Positions 37,657-47,204 of a stretch of DNA of 64,000 nt are shown here, one piece after another. How positions within the stretch are numbered: position 1 is the stretch's first letter; every line of letters begins with the position of its first letter. The notes below the pieces were generated by a model that saw nothing but the letters and a program-made list of their open reading frames with translations, made no database searches and was not told the DNA's origin. This DNA is from Maribacter sp. PR1. Its GTDB lineage: Bacteria > Bacteroidota > Bacteroidia > Flavobacteriales > Flavobacteriaceae. The stretch spans positions 372,001 through 436,000 of the forward strand of contig NZ_JAQPCG010000004.1 in assembly GCF_028464145.1 (NCBI RefSeq), in the 5' to 3' direction. The translations under genes and the position numbers were made by a program.

Positions 37657-37694
37657 AAAAAAAATTCCATCAAGATAGTTGGTAAATATGGAGT
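37657..37694 (-). terminator. Possible weak terminator after the CNNM/CorC gene
   Basis: ACTCCAT and ATGGAAT (minus strand, arms at 37688-37694 and 37664-37670) pair with one mismatch around a 17-base loop and are followed by eight T. The fold is weak, so read-through into the PpiD-like gene is possible. Confidence 0.4.
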
Positions 37695-37702
37695 GGCCAG
37701 TG

Positions 37703-38989
37703 TTATTCCTCTTCTAATAATTCTAGAGAAACCAAGTCGATTTTGGTATTGGAGACTTCTAACACCGTAAACTTAAAAAGGTCGATTACAATCTCAGAAT
37801 CCTTCTCTGGTATTTCACCTACTTGGTGCACTAAAAGCCCACCCAAGGTCTCGAACTCATCCCCTACCGGGAGATCTAGTTTATAATTTTCATTAATATA
37901 ATCCACTTCCAAGCGAGCAGAAAATAGAAAATTTCTTTCATCAATTTCTTCCTCCTTCAAGTCTGTTGAATCATGCTCGTCCTCAATTTCACCAAACAGC
38001 TCTTCCACGATGTCCTCGACAGTCATTAGTCCGGAAGTTCCGCCATACTCGTCTAAAACCACGGCTATACTCTTTCTCTTTTTAATAAGTACATTTAGGA
38101 TATCCTGAATCAACATAGTTTCCGGTACAAACTCCACCGGCAGTAAAATGCTCTTTATGGTCTTGGGCTTTTTAAATAACTCATAGGAATGTACATAACC
38201 GATTACATTGTCTATGGTATCCTTAAAGATTAAAATTTTAGAAAATCCGGTCTCCGTAAACAGCTTCGCAAGATTTTTTGGTGTCTCATGAATTTCCACG
38301 GCCATTATCTCCGTTCGCGGCACCATGACCTCTCGAGCTTTAACCTCGGCAAATTCCAAGGCATTTTGAAAAATCTGAATTTCAGAATCCACTTCATCTT
38401 CTTCCTCCACCGTTTCCATTTGTTCCGTTATATAGTCCCCCAATTCCAATTTGGTAAAAGCCAACTGCACCTCATCACCAGAAGTCCTGAAAATATATTT
38501 TAGGATAAAGTCCGATACGTAGATCACAAAATCGGATATCAAGCTAAAAATCAAATAAAATAAATAGGCCGGAATGGCCAAGAGCTTTAAAAGACTGTTG
38601 GCATAAATCTGAAATAATACCTTGGGCAAAAATTCCGCAGTTATAAGAATGACCAAAGTTGATATGATGGTTTGTGACAGTAGACTAAAATCCGTCAGCA
38701 AAGCTCTAAGAATTTCATTCCCGGGGTTCATTCCAGCAAACCAGTTCATGAGTAATTCACCCATAAAAAGACCATAGACCACCAATGCTATATTATTACC
38801 TATGAGCATGGTAGCAATAAATTTAGATGGTTTTTTTGTGAGTCTAGTTAGAACTTTTGCTAAAAACCCGGCTTGTTTCTTTTCTATTTCAATATGGATT
38901 TTATTGGCTGAAACAAAAGCTATCTCCATTCCGGAGAAAAATGCCGAAAATAGTAAGGAAAGAACAATAATTAAGATACCACTATCCAC
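37703..38989 (-). CDS. CNNM / CBS-pair / CorC domain membrane protein (hemolysin family)
   Basis: Member of the CNNM/CorC group linked to magnesium or cobalt export. The membrane CNNM domain spans about 1-185 with SAFFSGMEIAF near the start and TMLIGNNIALV. A CBS pair spans about 200-330 (MVPRTEIMAV, VVLDEYGGTSGLMTVEDIVEE). A CorC_HlyC domain ends the protein. GldE of the gliding machinery has the same order of domains, but gldD is not next to this gene, so I do not use that name. It starts 2 bp after the small membrane protein gene. Confidence 0.93.
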   Translation of the reverse strand: MDSGILIIVLSLLFSAFFSGMEIAFVSANKIHIEIEKKQAGFLAKVLTRLTKKPSKFIATMLIGNNIALVVYGLFMGELLMNWFAGMNPGNEILRALLTDFSLLSQTIISTLVILITAEFLPKVLFQIYANSLLKLLAIPAYLFYLIFSLISDFVIYVSDFILKYIFRTSGDEVQLAFTKLELGDYITEQMETVEEEDEVDSEIQIFQNALEFAEVKAREVMVPRTEIMAVEIHETPKNLAKLFTETGFSKILIFKDTIDNVIGYVHSYELFKKPKTIKSILLPVEFVPETMLIQDILNVLIKKRKSIAVVLDEYGGTSGLMTVEDIVEELFGEIEDEHDSTDLKEEEIDERNFLFSARLEVDYINENYKLDLPVGDEFETLGGLLVHQVGEIPEKDSEIVIDLFKFTVLEVSNTKIDLVSLELLEEE

Positions 38990-38991
38990 CT

Positions 38992-39195
38992 TTATTTCTG
39001 ATTATCCTTATTTCGTTGTTCAAATTTTTTACGGTAATTCCTACGAAAAAGGAACATTGATATAGAAACAACTGCGAAAAAAATAAAAAAATAAGCCATA
39101 TTTCTATCGGTGTTCCAATCCGTATATATCCGGTAAATGGAGAAAATGGCGACAATAATGTAGAGGTACTCTGTATATTTTAAAATCTTAATCAT
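38992..39195 (-). CDS. Small two-helix membrane protein of unknown function
   Basis: 67 residues with two hydrophobic helices at about 9-23 and 33-49. They are joined by a polar turn (RIYTDWNTDRN), and a strongly basic tail follows (RRNYRKKFEQRNKDNQK). It overlaps lptC by 8 bases and ends 2 bp before the CNNM/CorC gene, so it is a true member of the operon. No family or role can be assigned from sequence. Confidence 0.85.
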   Translation of the reverse strand: MIKILKYTEYLYIIVAIFSIYRIYTDWNTDRNMAYFFIFFAVVSISMFLFRRNYRKKFEQRNKDNQK

Positions 39196-39793
39196 TTTTA
39201 TCTTCTTTAATCAACATTAGACCATACGTTTTATGGGCATTTAAAAACGTCAAGTCTTTCTTAATATCCATTCCTTCGCCATCCATAACAGTCCCATCTT
39301 CTGGATTTGTGAATTTAAACTTTTCTTGTGTAAACGCCCATTCGTTTTCTCGATCATAATATAATTGGGGAGCCTCAAGTTTTTTTCCATCATGCCCTTT
39401 TATAACAACATTGCCTTGTAAATCAATAATTGTTGTAGCGGCATAGTAGATACCATAGTCAGCCTCTATCGTAGTCTTTTCATTTTTCTCATTAAAAATT
39501 TCCACAAGCAATCCCTCAGGAAAGGTTTGATGAGGAAATTCTAAATTTTCAAAATCATTTCGTATCGGACCCGAAATAACAGCCAGTATTTTTGAAGAAC
39601 CTGCTTCCTCCGAACTCAATTTATCCGGCATTTCAGTATAGGTAAGTACAAAATTCTCAGCTACGCCTTGCGGGAATATCTCTTTTTTAGCCTCATCACC
39701 TACCCGTTTATAATCGTCCTTGCATGAAAAAAAAAGCATTGCCATGAAAATCATGGCAATGCCCTTAAATATTTCTGCACAATGTTTTGTCAT
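39188..39793 (-). CDS. lptC: LPS export protein LptC
   Basis: Periplasmic part of the LptB2FGC exporter that passes LPS to LptA. Here it has a lipoprotein signal, MIFMAMLFFSC with Cys24, as in many Bacteroidota, in place of the proteobacterial membrane helix. The mature domain is beta-jellyroll-like (NEKTTIEADYGIYYAATTIIDLQGNVVIKGHDGKKLEAPQLYYDR, near 95-140). The ATG at 39793 gives a charged n-region; an internal Met at 39754 is a weaker alternative. Five bases separate it from the TPR gene. Confidence 0.9.
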   Translation of the reverse strand: MTKHCAEIFKGIAMIFMAMLFFSCKDDYKRVGDEAKKEIFPQGVAENFVLTYTEMPDKLSSEEAGSSKILAVISGPIRNDFENLEFPHQTFPEGLLVEIFNEKNEKTTIEADYGIYYAATTIIDLQGNVVIKGHDGKKLEAPQLYYDRENEWAFTQEKFKFTNPEDGTVMDGEGMDIKKDLTFLNAHKTYGLMLIKEDKND

Positions 39794-39798
39794 TTTAT

Positions 39799-41172
39799 TT
39801 ACAAAGCAGGTACCTTAACGCTACCTCCTACCCAACAAGAGAAGGATACCGTCTGCCCAGCTTTACCTGAACTAAAAATCATCTCCTTGGTCGGTGCTTT
39901 GGCATTATAACTTGTAGCAGCTTGACTAGCTCTTCCACTTAAAGCAGGATCTACCCTTCCAGCTTGTCTTGCCATATCCGCAGCTTTCCAATAAATAGCT
40001 CTTTTATCAAAAGGTGTACTGCCACATTCATTGGCACTACTAGCATAAAGGCTCGCAATTAATAAATAGGCTCTGCCATTTGCCGGATTTGCATCAATAG
40101 CCTTTTGCGCATAACTTCTAGCACTAGACCTACTTGTCTTAGTATAGCTTGTTGCAATTTTATAAGCTATGTTCGATTTTTTCTTGCCATCCGTTTCCAA
40201 TTCCAAGGCCTTGTTAAAGTCTGCAACCGCACCTTGCGTATCCCCATTCTTTTTCTTTAAGGAACCTAGGTAAACATAAACGTCTGCAGAAGGATCAAGT
40301 TGTGCCTGCACCTCAACCATTTTTCCAAACAATGGATCGTCCGTACATTCTTTACCGTACATTCTACCTACTGCTCTTTTTACCCAGTTTATATCGCTTT
40401 TCTTTTCTTCAAAACTCTTCTCGTACAAAGGAATGAGATTACTACAATCTGCCAATGCCCCCAATTTAGAATCTATACTACCAGCAATTTTACCATAGTT
40501 TTCAGAATAAGAATTATAGACTCTCAAAGATCTTTTCTCCTTGGAAGTCAAGGTACCGGCCTCTTCTTTTGGAAGTAGTGTGGCAATCTTATCGGTAAGT
40601 TTGTCATTTTCTTCTTCTATCTTACCTGTAACGGCATCATATACATCAAAGACTTCCTGTAACTCCTTTTTTCCTTCACTGTGCAAATCAACCAAATTAG
40701 AAAAATAAAGATATAAGGCTTTGGGGTTGGTAAAGTTCTCCTCATCTTTGGTAAAGGCCTCTGATAACATGCTGTACATTTCAGCATCATCCGCCATTTT
40801 GTTATCGTACTTGGTCAAAGCCTTATCGACCATAGTTTCTCCAAAACTTGTCTTTGAAGAGAAATGCGTCAACTTGTTATCATACAGTCCAAGTAACTCA
40901 TTAACATACCCTTCCTTTTCAGCCCCAGAAGCTTTGTCAATTTTATCCTTTAGGATGCGTTCACCATAAACGTAAATCGCATTGTTTAATTGGGGACACG
41001 TTTCATAAGTCTTTTTCCAAGGCTCATAGGCCGCATCATAATTTTTAACTTTTGCATGCTCTGAAAATATGGACAGGTTGGTCATACATTCAGGATTTTG
41101 TGCCTGTGCATTGCTTACTCCCATCATTCCAAGGAACATAATTGCCGCGAAGTAAAGTTTCGTTTTCATCAT
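39799..41172 (-). CDS. Exported TPR-repeat protein
   Basis: 457 residues with a signal peptide cleaved near NAQAQNPECM (residue 24). The middle is helical. TPR units are clear from about 320: DVYVYLGSLKKKNGDTQGAVADFNKALELE, then KIATSYTKTSRSSARSYAQKAIDANPANGRAYLLIASLYASS. Conserved Cys residues (in CMTNLS, YETCPQL, KECTDD, ANECGSTPF and FSCWVGG) suggest disulfides. The C-terminus ends in a short beta-like SFSCWVGGSVKVP stretch. It lies between an outer-membrane barrel gene and lptC in one transcript, so envelope assembly is the likely setting. Confidence 0.85.
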   Translation of the reverse strand: MMKTKLYFAAIMFLGMMGVSNAQAQNPECMTNLSIFSEHAKVKNYDAAYEPWKKTYETCPQLNNAIYVYGERILKDKIDKASGAEKEGYVNELLGLYDNKLTHFSSKTSFGETMVDKALTKYDNKMADDAEMYSMLSEAFTKDEENFTNPKALYLYFSNLVDLHSEGKKELQEVFDVYDAVTGKIEEENDKLTDKIATLLPKEEAGTLTSKEKRSLRVYNSYSENYGKIAGSIDSKLGALADCSNLIPLYEKSFEEKKSDINWVKRAVGRMYGKECTDDPLFGKMVEVQAQLDPSADVYVYLGSLKKKNGDTQGAVADFNKALELETDGKKKSNIAYKIATSYTKTSRSSARSYAQKAIDANPANGRAYLLIASLYASSANECGSTPFDKRAIYWKAADMARQAGRVDPALSGRASQAATSYNAKAPTKEMIFSSGKAGQTVSFSCWVGGSVKVPAL

Positions 41173-41208
41173 TCTAATTTTAAAAGTGGTTAATGTACTA
41201 AAATTTTA

Positions 41209-42495
41209 TTAATCTATCTTTCGTTTTTGGAACCAACGATCATTTAATGAGAGGCCTATATTGACCTTGAAGTAGCTTTCCTCTATAAGATTTGCCCTAG
41301 TGGTCCCTCTTCTACCCAGTTCAAATCCGATATTAAGATTGGAGAAACTTCTTCCCAATGGTAACCCTAATCCAAAAGTTATGCCAAAATTATTTATATC
41401 CACATCATTAACCACCATTCCTGTCCTATCCAAGCGTACTCCAGCTCGATAGGTTATACGATTAAAATAACTATTGAACGAATTTGCATTTGGAGTTAAA
41501 AATCCCCCCAAAGCAATTGAACTGGCATCTTTATAGTCTATATTACCCGACCCTAAAAAAGGGTTTTCAAAAGAACTTAAACCTTGAAAACTATATTCCG
41601 CACCTAAAAACCATTTATAGTCTTCCCCGTAACCCAAACCAAGGGTTGTGGTTGTAGGAATCTTAAATTCTGTATTTCGGAGGTTACTCGCATCCAAATT
41701 TACATCTATATTCTCAATGTTACCACCTGTTGCCACGGAAAAAGAACCAATATTCCGCTCATTCTTCGAGACCAGGTTCCCCTGAGTGTTTACTCTTATT
41801 GATGTATGAAGCGTATGGTCTTCCTTTATAGTTGGGGTATACAATAATGCATAATTAAAGTCGAAGCCGTTTACTTCTGAATACCTCCTATCAAATGTTC
41901 CAAACTGAATATCCTCGATTTGTTGAAGTCTTTCATTGTTTAATGTTCCGTAATTATAATTTACCGTAACTCCCAAACTAATATCCTTGAAAATTTCATA
42001 ACCTAAAGAATAATAAACCCTGGTCAAATCTCCTTCTCCACTAAAAATATTCCTTAAGGCCTGACCGCCACTCGTTCTTTCATCCACAAAATTGTATCCT
42101 ACCGAAGAATAGGGCATTATACCAAAACCCATACCAAGACCTTTACCCAGACTAAAACCAAGGGAAAGGTAGTCTAGATTGGTTATAGAAGTATTTTCCT
42201 CTTCCGTAAAACTCTTTAACCTAAACTGTTTATTAGAAATACCGGCGGTATAGGCAACGAGACCCACTTTGTCCATAACCTCGAGTCCCAACTTCCCATA
42301 GGCTGCAGGGTTTTGCAAATTTAGGTGAATGCTGTCAGCGTATACACCCATATGACCCATCATTTGATTCTCTACTGTGCTTGAAGTTCTTAAGTCACCA
42401 ATACCAAAAAAGGAATAGGGAGAAACCGTACCATTTTGAGCGCACATACCCACTGAGGCCATGCACACTATTGCAATTACAATTTTCTTGATCAT
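41209..42495 (-). CDS. Outer-membrane beta-barrel protein, FadL/OmpP1-like
   Basis: 428 residues with a signal peptide ending at MCAQ (residue 20). The mature start, NGTVSPYSFFGIGDLRTSSTVENQMMGHMGV, and the following NLQNPAAYGKL resemble the N-terminus of hydrophobic-compound transporters of the FadL/OmpP1 class. The rest alternates polar and hydrophobic residues in about 14 amphipathic strands rich in Gly and aromatic residues. Substrate is unknown. It starts directly after the coaX stop, an arrangement common in Flavobacteria. Confidence 0.85.
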   Translation of the reverse strand: MIKKIVIAIVCMASVGMCAQNGTVSPYSFFGIGDLRTSSTVENQMMGHMGVYADSIHLNLQNPAAYGKLGLEVMDKVGLVAYTAGISNKQFRLKSFTEEENTSITNLDYLSLGFSLGKGLGMGFGIMPYSSVGYNFVDERTSGGQALRNIFSGEGDLTRVYYSLGYEIFKDISLGVTVNYNYGTLNNERLQQIEDIQFGTFDRRYSEVNGFDFNYALLYTPTIKEDHTLHTSIRVNTQGNLVSKNERNIGSFSVATGGNIENIDVNLDASNLRNTEFKIPTTTTLGLGYGEDYKWFLGAEYSFQGLSSFENPFLGSGNIDYKDASSIALGGFLTPNANSFNSYFNRITYRAGVRLDRTGMVVNDVDINNFGITFGLGLPLGRSFSNLNIGFELGRRGTTRANLIEESYFKVNIGLSLNDRWFQKRKID

Positions 42496-43224
42496 CTAGT
42501 GCTTGTTGTATTCCAGCAAATAATTAAGTCCCTTTAGCAGGAATTTGGAATCCGCAAAGATGGTATTTTTTAGCCGTTTAGACAAAAAATGAGCATCACC
42601 CCCTGTTAAAATAACTGTTAAATCTTTAAAACGGCTTGCGTATTGATCAATGATTCCGTCTAATTCGGAACATACACCATTCATAACCCCACTATGCATA
42701 CTACTTTCTGTCGTGTTTCCTATTAAATCAATTGGTATCTCCTTTTTAAGCAGAGGTAAAGCTGATGTTTGTTCATGCATGGCCCTGTAGCGCATCTCAA
42801 TTCCTGGTGAAATGGCTCCACCTAAATATTCATCAAAATCATTCACCATTTCAAAGGTAATACACGTTCCTGCGTCTATAACTAGTTTGTTTTTATGAGG
42901 GTTATAATAATAGGCCGCAGTTGCCAAGGCTATTCTATCAATTCCTAACGTTTGCGGGGTGGCATAGCTATTTTTGAAGGGGACCTTGGACCTATGTGTT
43001 AACACGTGGACTTTGCAAAACAAAGTAAGAATGGTAAGGTATTGTTTATTTGGTTCACCTACAGATGAGAAAATAGCCCTTTTGATTTTTGGATTCCAAT
43101 TAAAGAGCTCCTTAACCTTACTGGTAAATGCATCGGGTTTGAAACTTTCGTCAAAAACAATTTCGTTTTTTTCGAAAACAGCGAACTTTATAAACGTATT
43201 GCCAATGTCAACAACTAAATTCAT
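42496..43224 (-). CDS. coaX: Type III pantothenate kinase
   Basis: First step of coenzyme A synthesis, phosphorylating pantothenate with ATP. The ATP-binding DIGNTFIKFAVF is at 6-17. GIDRIALATAAY near 93-104 and DAGTCITFEM near 116-125 are the type III signatures. GGAISPGIEMRYRAMHEQT gives the pantothenate-site region. 242 residues is normal. No type I or II enzyme is seen in the window. It starts 46 bp after the 580-residue protein gene on the same strand. Confidence 0.96.
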   Translation of the reverse strand: MNLVVDIGNTFIKFAVFEKNEIVFDESFKPDAFTSKVKELFNWNPKIKRAIFSSVGEPNKQYLTILTLFCKVHVLTHRSKVPFKNSYATPQTLGIDRIALATAAYYYNPHKNKLVIDAGTCITFEMVNDFDEYLGGAISPGIEMRYRAMHEQTSALPLLKKEIPIDLIGNTTESSMHSGVMNGVCSELDGIIDQYASRFKDLTVILTGGDAHFLSKRLKNTIFADSKFLLKGLNYLLEYNKH

Positions 43225-43270
43225 TCTGTAAAGGTATAAAAGTAGATAGGTAAATGTATCGTATTTGGTC

Positions 43271-45013
43271 TTATAGGTTTCTTAATTTAGTCTCCAACCA
43301 CAAATAAGTCATACCCAATAAAAAAACCATAAAAAACCATATTCTGTCAAGTATTTGCGGTATTTTTTTTATCACGGGCTTTGAATTAGACAAACTAAAG
43401 AACCTTTTATTGGACCTCAACGTTCGTGCATTTACAAGAGTATTCCATTCCTTACCATCCATGATATAAAAATTTGAATAAATAGATGAGTCCTTTTCAG
43501 AAACCAAAGAATGCCAACCCATTTTTTTTGGATATGTAGTTCCGTGCCATTCGTCCACCATGACTACATCTTTAATTAATGGTAATTGATATAATTCTTT
43601 ATATACAATCATGGGACTACTATCCTTTGTAAAAAAAGAGAAATCATAGGGTTCGTTCAAATATGCCAAATCATTGCTACTTTTTAAAAACCCTGATGGT
43701 TCGGACTTCCTGCTAATTTCAGTGATAATGCGAGACCATATTTCCCTGTATTGGGACTCATTTCCATCTAAAATCAATTGATAAGTGTTTTTTAATATGG
43801 TACTACCGTACTGACCCTTCCCTTTTTTAATGGAAAAGGCAAAGTTCCCTATGGGTATTCCTAACAGACCTGTATCGCTATATTGAACGGGAAACTTTTC
43901 CAGAGTGTTTTTGGGCCAATTTGTTAATTGTAGTGTAGTTTGATTATCCCGAATTGTTTCAAACTCTACCAACGCGTTTTTACCCTGAAAAGAATCTTCG
44001 GTTTGCTGAACAAATACCCCCATGCCATTTTCAAGTACACTTTTAGCAAGTATGGATTGCTCCGACCTTGAAAGGTTATTTAGGGATTTATCATCGAAAA
44101 CAATTAAATCAAATTCATATAAACTATCAGTATTCAAAGCATAAATAGCAACCTTATCTGTATTAAAATATTCAAACTTATATTTCTGAACAGTGAGTTT
44201 TGTTTTCACTACCACTTCATGACCTTGTTCGGCCAAAAAGTTTTTCAAGTATTTTGTTTCAAAAGAAGGAAACTCATTTACCAATAGAATTTTTAAAACT
44301 TTTTTCGCTTCCACAACCAGTGGCAAGGATTCATTTTCAATGACAATACCCGTACTATCCTTAATTTGAAGCTTATAAACAAACTTGCCTTTGACCTTGA
44401 GATTGGCTTTCAAACTAAAATTTTGAGAGTTCCTTTCAGTTAATAATACTGAATCCAAATCCTCCCTTCCTGGGCCCTGCAATACTAATTTTGTTTTTTC
44501 TCTCGGATTCCTGTATAATCCCTCAACAGTCCAATCCTCACCGACCATAGCATTTTGGGTAAAATCTAATTTTACGATTCCCTCAGAAATTTCGGTAGGA
44601 ATAAACTCAACTTGCTGCCTCTCTAACTGCCATAAATCATAATCCTTTATCCCATACCCCATGACCAGCAACTGATTTACAGAGTCTAGCTGTGTTAACA
44701 AATCCATCCCCGGTGTGTAATTGATTGTAGTTAACCGACCATTACTTTTGTATAAACTATCCAGCTGTTCCTCCGCATAACCTGCGGTCAATAATACTGC
44801 TTCCCCTTTGACCTCCTTCATCATTGTCGGACTTAACATTAATAAACCCAATGATAAAATTGAAATAAAACCAATGAAGGAATTGATATAGAAACTCCGG
44901 TTATGAACTCCTTTCCATTCCTTCCAAAGAAAAACGACCAACAATAAAAAACCGCTAATACTAATAGCTGGCACCCACTCAACATGTTCAAAATTAATTT
45001 CACTATTCCACAT
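43271..45013 (-). CDS. Membrane protein of the MoxR-BatA cluster, function unknown
   Basis: 580 residues with two N-terminal helices (about 14-32 and 42-62), a large periplasmic part and one C-terminal helix (about 557-573). The central segment at about 235-330 (VLKILLVNEFPSFETKYLKNFLAEQGHEVVV) resembles the glutamine-amidotransferase-like fold seen in related cluster proteins, without the catalytic Cys-His pair. Its start overlaps DUF4175 by 11 bases, so it belongs to the same operon and probably to the same complex. No enzymatic function can be assigned. Confidence 0.8.
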   Translation of the reverse strand: MWNSEINFEHVEWVPAISISGFLLLVVFLWKEWKGVHNRSFYINSFIGFISILSLGLLMLSPTMMKEVKGEAVLLTAGYAEEQLDSLYKSNGRLTTINYTPGMDLLTQLDSVNQLLVMGYGIKDYDLWQLERQQVEFIPTEISEGIVKLDFTQNAMVGEDWTVEGLYRNPREKTKLVLQGPGREDLDSVLLTERNSQNFSLKANLKVKGKFVYKLQIKDSTGIVIENESLPLVVEAKKVLKILLVNEFPSFETKYLKNFLAEQGHEVVVKTKLTVQKYKFEYFNTDKVAIYALNTDSLYEFDLIVFDDKSLNNLSRSEQSILAKSVLENGMGVFVQQTEDSFQGKNALVEFETIRDNQTTLQLTNWPKNTLEKFPVQYSDTGLLGIPIGNFAFSIKKGKGQYGSTILKNTYQLILDGNESQYREIWSRIITEISRKSEPSGFLKSSNDLAYLNEPYDFSFFTKDSSPMIVYKELYQLPLIKDVVMVDEWHGTTYPKKMGWHSLVSEKDSSIYSNFYIMDGKEWNTLVNARTLRSNKRFFSLSNSKPVIKKIPQILDRIWFFMVFLLGMTYLWLETKLRNL

Positions 45014-47204
45014 TGAGAGCTTCTATAAAAAGGTTGGTTAGTTCACTGTTATATTTCTGCTGGGCGCTTGGTAAAATATCCTTTGGGGGAAGTGCCGAGT
45101 ATAAACCTTTTATCGCAATCTTTATCCGAGCGACATCTAAGTATTCCGACTCGCTAAGCCATTTTATAGCCTGTAAAGTTTCCAAATACTTACTAGGTTC
45201 TTCAATGGCCAAACGCGCCAACTCATTACCCGCTTTGTCCAGTAATAGCCTATCTTCTTTAGTTATTTTTTCTTCAGTAATCCATAACATTTCCAATCGT
45301 GCCAAGGCTTCTTCCATATTTGGATACAGTTCCTTTTGCTCAATGAATTCATTTTTGGTGAAATTTCCAATTTCATCTAGTTCGCCGGTGAGGCGCTTAT
45401 CTTCCTTAATCGGCGGTGGGTCAAATCCTATTCTGTGAACATATATTCGCGCACTGTTTTTGATTTCTTGAATTAATTTGAGTGCTTTATATTGATACGG
45501 AAGTGATTTTTCAGGCTCAAAAAGTCGTAAGTAGAGCTCGGCATCCCACATTTCTGCCATAGCCTGCTTTAATTTGCTTTTTAAGGATTGAGCGAACAAG
45601 GTCGATGCCTCCGGATTCTCGTGATTGTGTACATAGGCTTCCAAAGGATCTTCATCTCCTTCTTCATCTTCATGCCCTTCATGTTCTTCATCCACTAGAT
45701 TGTGTTCGTTGGCCCCATCATGATCATGCGTGTAATCTGCAAGTGGGTCAGTATCTCCAGTCTCTTCTTCTACCCCCATGGTAATAGACCCAGCTTCTGT
45801 TTCATCGCCCATGAATTCGCCATATTTAATTCTTAAGGCCTTTTGATCAAAACCCAATTCATTGCTTCTAGAATTAAACTCCTGTTTTTTAATGGAAGGT
45901 TTTTCTTTTAATAGTTTTTCCGTATCAATTATCAATTGACGTTGACTTCGAAAATAATCGGGCATTAGATCGGCTCCCAAAGAACCTTCCACAGCAAATA
46001 GGTCACTAACCGTATCCTTAATGACCGAGAAATAGGTCTCGGTCCGGGAAACATTGGGTTTAGGTTGTTTATTGTCCATGGCCTCCACATAAAAATAGAG
46101 TTCATCCCCCGGTTCCATTTTTAAGTCCCTTAAATTCAATATTTTTTTTAATTCCTGACTTTTATTATTTGGAGAAAACTTGGTATCAAAGCTCAATCGC
46201 TCCTCCCTAAATTTTACCGATTCTCCTGTCCCTTTACTAACCGTTGCAATGATGGCCGCATTGCTGATTCCAAAATCATCATCAAGTATCGTGGTAAATT
46301 CTAATTGTTGAGGGCCATCAAATTCGAATGAACTGAATTGCTTTAACCCTTTCAAAGCTATTACGGGAGGCTCATCACCAAAAGTTTCCAAGGAAAATAA
46401 GTCCGACAAATAACCGTGGTTTTCAGAATCCGTAAACTTTATCGAATAAAAGTTGGAGTAATCCGCGGTAATTGTCCTTGAATATGAGTCATTTTTAAAT
46501 GCCATCTCAAGAGAATCTGCCCCAAGTTTCAATAAAGCCTGTTTTAAAGTTTGATCAAACTTAATGTTCCACGTAATTCTGGATCCTTCCAATACTTTTA
46601 AATTCATATTAGAAGTAGACCTAACCGGTTCATTGGTATAGGAGGGGTAGCGTATGCTAATATTCTGTTCCGTAATTTTCGGTGCAATAATTTCTTTCGG
46701 AACGGAATCCAAGACTTGAAAGTTTACAATGTCACTTTGAGGGATTTTATTTTTACCGCTTTTTGTTTGGAGCACTCCGGTTATATTCATTATCCAAGCG
46801 GCTATTATACAAACCAACGCAAAACCTATAATTGGATATAAATAATTTTTAAAATGTATTTTCCGTTTGTGTTGCCGCAGCTTTTCGCTAATTCTCGCTT
46901 GCTGAATTTTGGACAATACATTTAGGTTAGCTTCATTTTCTAGAAGCAGTCCCGTACTATGCTCCATAGGCAAAACTGTCATGTCTATGTGCGAACAAAT
47001 ATTGGAAAGGGAGTATTTCCAAGGTTTTATGAAAAGAACTCCTATAGTAAAAATAAAAATCAAAAATCCTACTGCAACCCATAGATTCAAAAACAAAAGA
47101 TAGGTACATATAGCCAAGGCTAAACTCAAAAGAAGAATTTCAGAAATTCTAATTAGCCTCCATTTGGCCAAAGCATTATGTAAGATATCCCTAGCCTCCT
47201 TCAT
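45003..47204 (-). CDS. DUF4175-type membrane protein with a His/Asp-rich insert
   Basis: 733 residues. Two or three helices lie in the first 140 residues, then Ig-like beta domains, then a helical C-terminal half. The N-terminus and gene context fit the DUF4175 family that accompanies MoxR-DUF58-BatA genes in Bacteroidota. Within the helical half is an acidic, His-rich insert at 45604-45765. In it a motif of the form DPLxxYxHxH occurs twice (DPLADYTHDH and DPLEAYVHNH), separated by HEGHEDEEGDE. This could bind divalent metal. It overlaps the BatA-like gene by 4 bases. Confidence 0.82.
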   Translation of the reverse strand: MKEARDILHNALAKWRLIRISEILLLSLALAICTYLLFLNLWVAVGFLIFIFTIGVLFIKPWKYSLSNICSHIDMTVLPMEHSTGLLLENEANLNVLSKIQQARISEKLRQHKRKIHFKNYLYPIIGFALVCIIAAWIMNITGVLQTKSGKNKIPQSDIVNFQVLDSVPKEIIAPKITEQNISIRYPSYTNEPVRSTSNMNLKVLEGSRITWNIKFDQTLKQALLKLGADSLEMAFKNDSYSRTITADYSNFYSIKFTDSENHGYLSDLFSLETFGDEPPVIALKGLKQFSSFEFDGPQQLEFTTILDDDFGISNAAIIATVSKGTGESVKFREERLSFDTKFSPNNKSQELKKILNLRDLKMEPGDELYFYVEAMDNKQPKPNVSRTETYFSVIKDTVSDLFAVEGSLGADLMPDYFRSQRQLIIDTEKLLKEKPSIKKQEFNSRSNELGFDQKALRIKYGEFMGDETEAGSITMGVEEETGDTDPLADYTHDHDGANEHNLVDEEHEGHEDEEGDEDPLEAYVHNHENPEASTLFAQSLKSKLKQAMAEMWDAELYLRLFEPEKSLPYQYKALKLIQEIKNSARIYVHRIGFDPPPIKEDKRLTGELDEIGNFTKNEFIEQKELYPNMEEALARLEMLWITEEKITKEDRLLLDKAGNELARLAIEEPSKYLETLQAIKWLSESEYLDVARIKIAIKGLYSALPPKDILPSAQQKYNSELTNLFIEALNVE

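Noticed and set aside
37703..38989. Naming the CNNM/CBS/CorC gene gldE
   Set aside because: The domain order fits, but gldD or other gliding genes are not adjacent, so the specific name is not supported.
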